Assembly (NCBI GenBank): GCA_902493795.1
Contig: CABUQZ010000013.1
Location: 1 to 44,633 of the forward strand
DNA length: 44,633 bases
Origin: an uncultured Clostridium sp.
GTDB lineage: Bacteria; Bacillota_I; Bacilli_A; RF39; UBA660
Direction: 5' to 3'
Shown one piece after another: positions 40,804-44,633 of this stretch (within the stretch, counting starts at the first letter, position 1; every line of letters starts with the position of its first letter). Both the position numbers and the translations under genes were made by a program. The notes beneath the pieces are model-generated. The model did no database searches, was not told the DNA's origin, and saw only the letters and a list, made by a program, of their open reading frames with translations.

Positions 40804-41757
40804 ATGAAGAAGTGTGTAATAGTTTATAATAAACATAGTGGAAAAAACAAAAATAGAAATAGCTTTATTGATGACTTTATAAAGATACTTAAGGAAAATA
40901 ATTATGAACCTACAGTAAAATATTCTGAGTATAAAGGACATGTTATTGATATTGTAAGTTCTCTTCCAGATGATGTTAAACTAGTTATCTCAATTGGTGG
41001 AGATGGAACATTTAATGAATCTATGAGAGGTAACTTTAAAAGAAAAAATAGACTATTACTTGCACATATTCCATTAGGAACTACAAATGATGTGGGAAAA
41101 ATGTTTGGATATGGAAAAAATCCTGTTTCAAACCTAAAGCTACTTATGAGTGGTTGTGAAAGAAAAATGGATATATGTACAATTAACAATGAACCATTTA
41201 TCTATGTAGCAGGATTTGGAAAATATATGAATATTCCATATGAAACAGGTAAAAAAAGTAAAAAAAGATTAGGGTATTTGGCATATGTACTAAATGCTTT
41301 AAAAAACTTCATTCAGTTTACAAAACTACATGATATTACATATGAAATAAATGGTGAAAAGTATAGTGGGCTTTACTCATTTTTAGCAATTACAAACGCA
41401 ACAAGAATTGCAGGAATGAAAATATTTGATAATATTAAACTAGATGATAATCAGTTTGAAGTAATATTTTGTAATATCAAGAAAAGAAAAGATATTATTA
41501 AAACCTTAATGAGACTTAGAAAATCGGATATTGCGCATGTTCCTGGTGTTTACTTTCATGCATCAAATGAGTTAAAAATAAAAGTTAATGATGAGAAAAA
41601 CTTAAAATGGTGCTTAGATGGAGAAAAGTTTGAAATGTCAGGAAACGAAATAGAAATAAAAATTGATAGAGGAACAAGAATAATGATTCCAACAAAAAAC
41701 TTGGAAGAGTTATTTATTAAAGATAAAAAAGTACACAAAAAAAATATGTCAAAATAA
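40804..41757 (+). CDS. Diacylglycerol/lipid kinase (DagK/YegS family)
   Basis: A 317-residue lipid kinase that phosphorylates diacylglycerol or a related lipid at the membrane, returning it to phospholipid synthesis. VIVYNKHSGK opens the fold, ISIGGDGTFNE (GGDGT at 65-69) binds nucleotide and PLGTTNDVGKM at 90-100 is the second hallmark. GAEKFEMSG-like residues near the end (DGEKFE) match the family's C-terminal DGE motif. AAGGAG sits inside the permease's last codons, so it is the third gene of a tight operon. Length and motifs fit Gram-positive DgkB or the wider YegS group. Confidence 0.93.
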   Translation: MKKCVIVYNKHSGKNKNRNSFIDDFIKILKENNYEPTVKYSEYKGHVIDIVSSLPDDVKLVISIGGDGTFNESMRGNFKRKNRLLLAHIPLGTTNDVGKMFGYGKNPVSNLKLLMSGCERKMDICTINNEPFIYVAGFGKYMNIPYETGKKSKKRLGYLAYVLNALKNFIQFTKLHDITYEINGEKYSGLYSFLAITNATRIAGMKIFDNIKLDDNQFEVIFCNIKKRKDIIKTLMRLRKSDIAHVPGVYFHASNELKIKVNDEKNLKWCLDGEKFEMSGNEIEIKIDRGTRIMIPTKNLEELFIKDKKVHKKNMSK

Positions 41758-41770
41758 CATATTTTTTTTA
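41743..41770. terminator. Bidirectional terminator
   Basis: AATATGT (41743-41749) pairs with ACATATT (41757-41763), with T runs on both strands. It serves the ABC/lipid kinase operon and the convergent thioredoxin-like gene. Confidence 0.8.
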
Positions 41771-42178
41771 TTTTATATAATTATTATCCTTTAATGATGA
41801 AATAATAGTTTCTTCTGATTGATTTCCTTCAATTCTAAGAAGTAATGATGTTTCTTTTCCTTGATATATAAATATAGTAGTAGGAGTACCATCTACGTTG
41901 TATTTACTTTGAAAATCATTGTATTCTTTTTCGCTCATATCTGAAATGTTGATGTAATATCCAACCACATTATATTCATCTAAAACTTTCTCCATTTTAG
42001 GTTCATAAGCTCTACAATAATCACAACCATCTTTAACTACTACAAAGAAAAATGTTTCTTTACCTTCTAATTTGTCCATTAATTCATCATAAGATAATGA
42101 TTTGAAGTTACTACTATCACAACCAGTAAAAATAAATAATGATAGAATAGTTAATAAAACATATTTAAATTTATTCAT
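41768..42178 (-). CDS. Thioredoxin-like lipoprotein
   Basis: A 136-residue lipoprotein anchored outside the membrane. The signal peptide ends in a lipobox IFTGC with Cys20. The thioredoxin domain has FFFVVVKDGCDYCRAYEP with the active site CDYC at 52-55, and DGTPTTIFIYQG with the cis-Pro near residue 98. It probably reduces or forms disulfides in exported proteins. The next gene encodes a very cysteine-rich secreted protein, a plausible client. AGAGGTG precedes the ATG at 42178. It shares a terminator with the lipid kinase gene. Confidence 0.9.
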   Translation of the reverse strand: MNKFKYVLLTILSLFIFTGCDSSNFKSLSYDELMDKLEGKETFFFVVVKDGCDYCRAYEPKMEKVLDEYNVVGYYINISDMSEKEYNDFQSKYNVDGTPTTIFIYQGKETSLLLRIEGNQSEETIISSLKDNNYIK

Positions 42179-42477
42179 AATACACCTCTTGAAAATAATA
42201 GCACAATATTTTAAAAAAATCTATTACTAATAATACAATATCAACCATATTACAATTTCACTTTAATGAACATTTTAAAAACATAAAATAAATTATGAAT
42301 TGAATTGTTTTGTAAACTATAAGAAATTATAAATTAAATGATTAAAAAATACCAAATTGAGAAAAATACTTCCATTTATTTTCATTTTAAAGTAAAATAA
42401 GTATAGAATAACTAGAATAGTTAGTGTAACAATATCGTATTGCATAAATAATTATAAAAATGAATGGAGAATATGTT
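42179..42477. other. Divergent intergenic region
   Basis: No gene is visible. A short palindrome TAACTA-GAA-TAGTTA lies at 42409-42423, upstream of the surface protein gene, and could be an operator. No strong -35/-10 pair stands out on either strand. GGAGA lies seven bases before the ATG at 42478. Confidence 0.4.
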
Positions 42478-44633
42478 ATGGTAAAAGAAAAAATAAAAAG
42501 ATTATATGGCTCATTTATTATAATGATAGTAATAGCTGGACTAAGTTTCTTTCTAGTACCAACTGCTGTAACTGAAGCAGATGGAAATAAAACAGTTTAT
42601 CAAGCACTGAATTCTGGTATTAGTTGTGAAAGTGGAGATTGTAGAGGAGTTGCCGATGCCTACGCTTATCAAATATCAATTTGGAATTATGATAAAGGAA
42701 AGACACCAGTCCAAATAACAAAACCAATCTTAGTTTATAACCCTAAGATTTTAGAGACGATTGAACTATATTACAGTGTTGGATTACCAGGTAGTTATGA
42801 CCAATTAACAAGTACAAATTATGGATTACAACAAATAATTGATTTACCAGATCCTACTAGTCCAGATGATAAAGGTGACTGGCATGGTAGTGGTAATAAA
42901 GATCCTGTGTTTGAAGGACTAGGTGACAACGTAAATACTGGATCAAGTACACATCATGGAATAGGTATCGATCCAATAACGCATGAAGAATATGAATATG
43001 AAACAAAAGGCCAATATTACTACACATGGGGAATAAATAATGCGGAGTATACTTGTGTATTTCAAAAAAAGCCATCAGGTGAACTAACGACAATTACTTC
43101 TCCTAATAAAAAAAATGGTAGAACAGGTTTTCAATATTTCTATCAGTCATTTATGACAAAAGCAAGAAAAGTTACATATAAAAAAGAAGATGTAGATTTA
43201 AGCGGATATTTAGGTACATATTCTATGAGTAATTTAAAAAGTGCAGCAGATATAGATGATTTTGTAAATAATACATTAGGAAAAGATAGGAACAGCGTAT
43301 TAAAGTATTTTGGAATCGATTTACATAATTATACAAGCGAAGTTGATAATTTATATTATCTTGTAGAACCCGTTGAAAGAGTATTAACTGGAATTAAAAG
43401 AAATACCGGAACTTTTTTCATAAAAAGATTAATAAAAAAAATAAAAGATGATTCTGCGTTTACTACTGATGATAAATATTGGGAAGCAAATAATAAAGAA
43501 TGTCTTAGCAAATGTACAACGTATGGAAAGTGGCAGGATGTTGCATGTATGGGAGCTGTAGCGGCTTGCAAAACAGGAAAACATACTGAAGGCGGTGTCG
43601 TTTATGAGTATAGATGCCAAAAAGAAAAAAGAGGTAGCTGTCCAGTTAATACGTTTCAACAAAAAAGAAAAGTAAGTAAGTCTACATGTCCAGATGATAA
43701 GTGTACAAAGTGGAAAATTATTGACTATAAATTGAAAATGGTAGCAACAGAAGGTTGTGGAAAAAAACAAGGTTACTATCTATACGGAAGAAAATCAGAA
43801 GGTTATTCAACACTAAAACCATCAAGAAAAATGGGATCAAGCTCATACTACTTACAAAGAGCAGTAAACTCATGTAGTGATAATGCGAAATGTGTCCTAG
43901 AAGACGATATGATAACATGTAAGAAAGATGCAAGTGGAAATACAATGTATCAATATTATATTGGACCAGACCAAGATAGAGCATGGGTAGGACCAACAAG
44001 TAGCAATCCATATAAAATAAAAGGAATGTCAGGTAGTGTATGTACAGGATATATTCCAGAAAGTAGTTATGAAGGATTCAGACATTATTTTATACCTGAC
44101 GTATTAGATAGGACTGAACCTGGAAAGGGTTGTCAAGAAGTATGTGGAGGAATAGGAAATAAAACTTCAGATGAGTATTTAAAATGTTCAGAAAATTATT
44201 GCGACTCAGTAGTAAATAATGATTTAAGAGGAAATCCAAGAATAAGAAAAAAGAACTGTATATTAAAAAAGTGCGACTATAAATATGGAAAAGTACCAGA
44301 AGGTGGAAAATACCCAGACGATTTGGAGTCAAGAAATAGCTGTAATAACGCAAATCCATATAAAGGAAAAGAAAAGTTATTACTAGGATCAACCTCAGAC
44401 TGTAATAAAAATGTAGCAAGTGGAAACCTAATGCAAAAAGAAAAAGGAGTAACAGTTTCATGTAAGGGAGATAGAGTAACAGATTTTGATAACGATGATA
44501 CAAATGATACAATATTTGACCAAAGAAAATATATAAATACAGCGTGTATGGAAACAACATCATTTGAATATGAAGATTTAAAAACAGAAAACACAGATTT
44601 AAAACCAGGAAGTCCAATAAACTACTATGTAAA
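42478..44633 (+). CDS. Large secreted cysteine-rich surface protein, 3' end beyond the window
   Basis: An open frame of 718 codons with no stop before the window edge. The N-terminus has a signal peptide (basic MVKEKIKR, hydrophobic 12-28, then VPTAVTEA). Residues 30-335 are mixed, with GIDLHNYTSEVDNLYYLVEP near 279-298. From residue 340 on there are about 23 Cys in roughly 350 residues, often in pairs (ECLSKC, STCPDDKC, GCQEVC, KCSENYC, NCILKKC), and Trp, Tyr and Lys are common. This suggests a disulfide-stabilised extracellular repeat region. I recall similar proteins in gut Bacillota but cannot name a family. The gene is divergent from a thioredoxin-like lipoprotein gene, a plausible disulfide partner. 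The reverse-strand frames here are shadows. Confidence 0.8.
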   Translation, partial: MVKEKIKRLYGSFIIMIVIAGLSFFLVPTAVTEADGNKTVYQALNSGISCESGDCRGVADAYAYQISIWNYDKGKTPVQITKPILVYNPKILETIELYYSVGLPGSYDQLTSTNYGLQQIIDLPDPTSPDDKGDWHGSGNKDPVFEGLGDNVNTGSSTHHGIGIDPITHEEYEYETKGQYYYTWGINNAEYTCVFQKKPSGELTTITSPNKKNGRTGFQYFYQSFMTKARKVTYKKEDVDLSGYLGTYSMSNLKSAADIDDFVNNTLGKDRNSVLKYFGIDLHNYTSEVDNLYYLVEPVERVLTGIKRNTGTFFIKRLIKKIKDDSAFTTDDKYWEANNKECLSKCTTYGKWQDVACMGAVAACKTGKHTEGGVVYEYRCQKEKRGSCPVNTFQQKRKVSKSTCPDDKCTKWKIIDYKLKMVATEGCGKKQGYYLYGRKSEGYSTLKPSRKMGSSSYYLQRAVNSCSDNAKCVLEDDMITCKKDASGNTMYQYYIGPDQDRAWVGPTSSNPYKIKGMSGSVCTGYIPESSYEGFRHYFIPDVLDRTEPGKGCQEVCGGIGNKTSDEYLKCSENYCDSVVNNDLRGNPRIRKKNCILKKCDYKYGKVPEGGKYPDDLESRNSCNNANPYKGKEKLLLGSTSDCNKNVASGNLMQKEKGVTVSCKGDRVTDFDNDDTNDTIFDQRKYINTACMETTSFEYEDLKTENTDLKPGSPINYYV

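Noticed and set aside
42857..44617. Several reverse-strand open frames of 70-175 codons
   Set aside because: They lie opposite the continuous 718-codon plus-strand gene, lack ribosome sites and have skewed, Leu/Tyr/Phe-rich composition typical of antisense shadows.
1..44633. CRISPR arrays, insertion sequences or integrases
   Set aside because: No regularly spaced repeats, transposase-like or recombinase-like proteins were seen on either strand.

Overview
This is about 44.6 kb of very AT-rich DNA (by eye roughly a quarter G+C) with dense genes on both strands. Strong AGGAGG/GGTGA-type ribosome binding sites, intrinsic terminators after most units and proteins of Bacillota type point to a low-GC Gram-positive bacterium. 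The closest fit is an uncultured Bacilli/Mollicutes-related gut lineage of the RF39 kind; this is inference from composition and gene style. Trp is read from TGG and TGA ends the gene at 14448-15005, so the code looks standard, not the mycoplasma code. No transposase, integrase, CRISPR array or rRNA is visible. There is one tRNA, Ala(UGC).

Layout. 1-1200: a GC-rich patch with two hairpins that may lead a gene running off the left edge, then a possible PD-(D/E)XK-fold protein. 1202-4785: a nucleotide-metabolism locus, with a prs-like gene and a Nudix-adenine phosphoribosyltransferase fusion in one minus-strand operon, divergent from a three-domain regulator (XRE HTH, NadR-like P-loop kinase, CYTH). 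5137-18830: an accessory-looking block of mostly single-gene, self-terminated units: a tandem DUF7694-like protein, an HEVGH metallopeptidase-like protein, a gene broken by an in-frame stop, a YcxB-like membrane protein, small hypotheticals, a cysteine-peptidase-like protein, a GNAT acetyltransferase, a lipoprotein, a nucleotidyltransferase, a degenerate-repeat protein and a nucleoside deoxyribosyltransferase-like protein.

18997-23456: pyrH, an alkaline-phosphatase-superfamily enzyme, a small sigma-70-type factor, a lipoprotein and a hypothetical. 23529-28429: an acyl-CoA synthetase divergent from a TetR regulator, then a DUF368 (PopT-type) and a DedA (UptA-type) protein, both families implicated in recycling undecaprenyl phosphate, with a small membrane protein between them and a Nudix hydrolase after them. 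28542-32659: two tandem 682-residue membrane-anchored clostripain-like (C11) peptidases. 32756-36726: typA/bipA, a membrane thioredoxin-like protein overlapping trmL, tRNA-Ala and an endonuclease/exonuclease/phosphatase protein. 36755-38368: pyrG behind a promoter-proximal terminator that looks like an attenuator. 38601-41757: an ABC ATPase, a permease and a diacylglycerol-kinase-like lipid kinase in one tight operon. 41768-42178: a thioredoxin-like lipoprotein. 42478-end: the first 718 codons of a secreted, cysteine-rich surface protein that continues beyond the window.

Themes. (1) Nucleotide supply: prs, apt, pyrH, pyrG, two Nudix proteins and a deoxyribosyltransferase-like protein, with a candidate nucleotide-sensing regulator beside prs and a candidate attenuator on pyrG. 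(2) Envelope: PopT/DedA pair, lipid kinase, ABC exporter, C11 peptidases, thiol-disulfide lipoprotein and the cysteine-rich surface protein. (3) A block of unknown genes with internal duplications and modules shared between genes. The strongest leads are the regulator next to prs and apt, the pyrG leader, the side-by-side lipid-carrier flippase candidates and the new-looking repeat family in the 15-16.6 kb gene.
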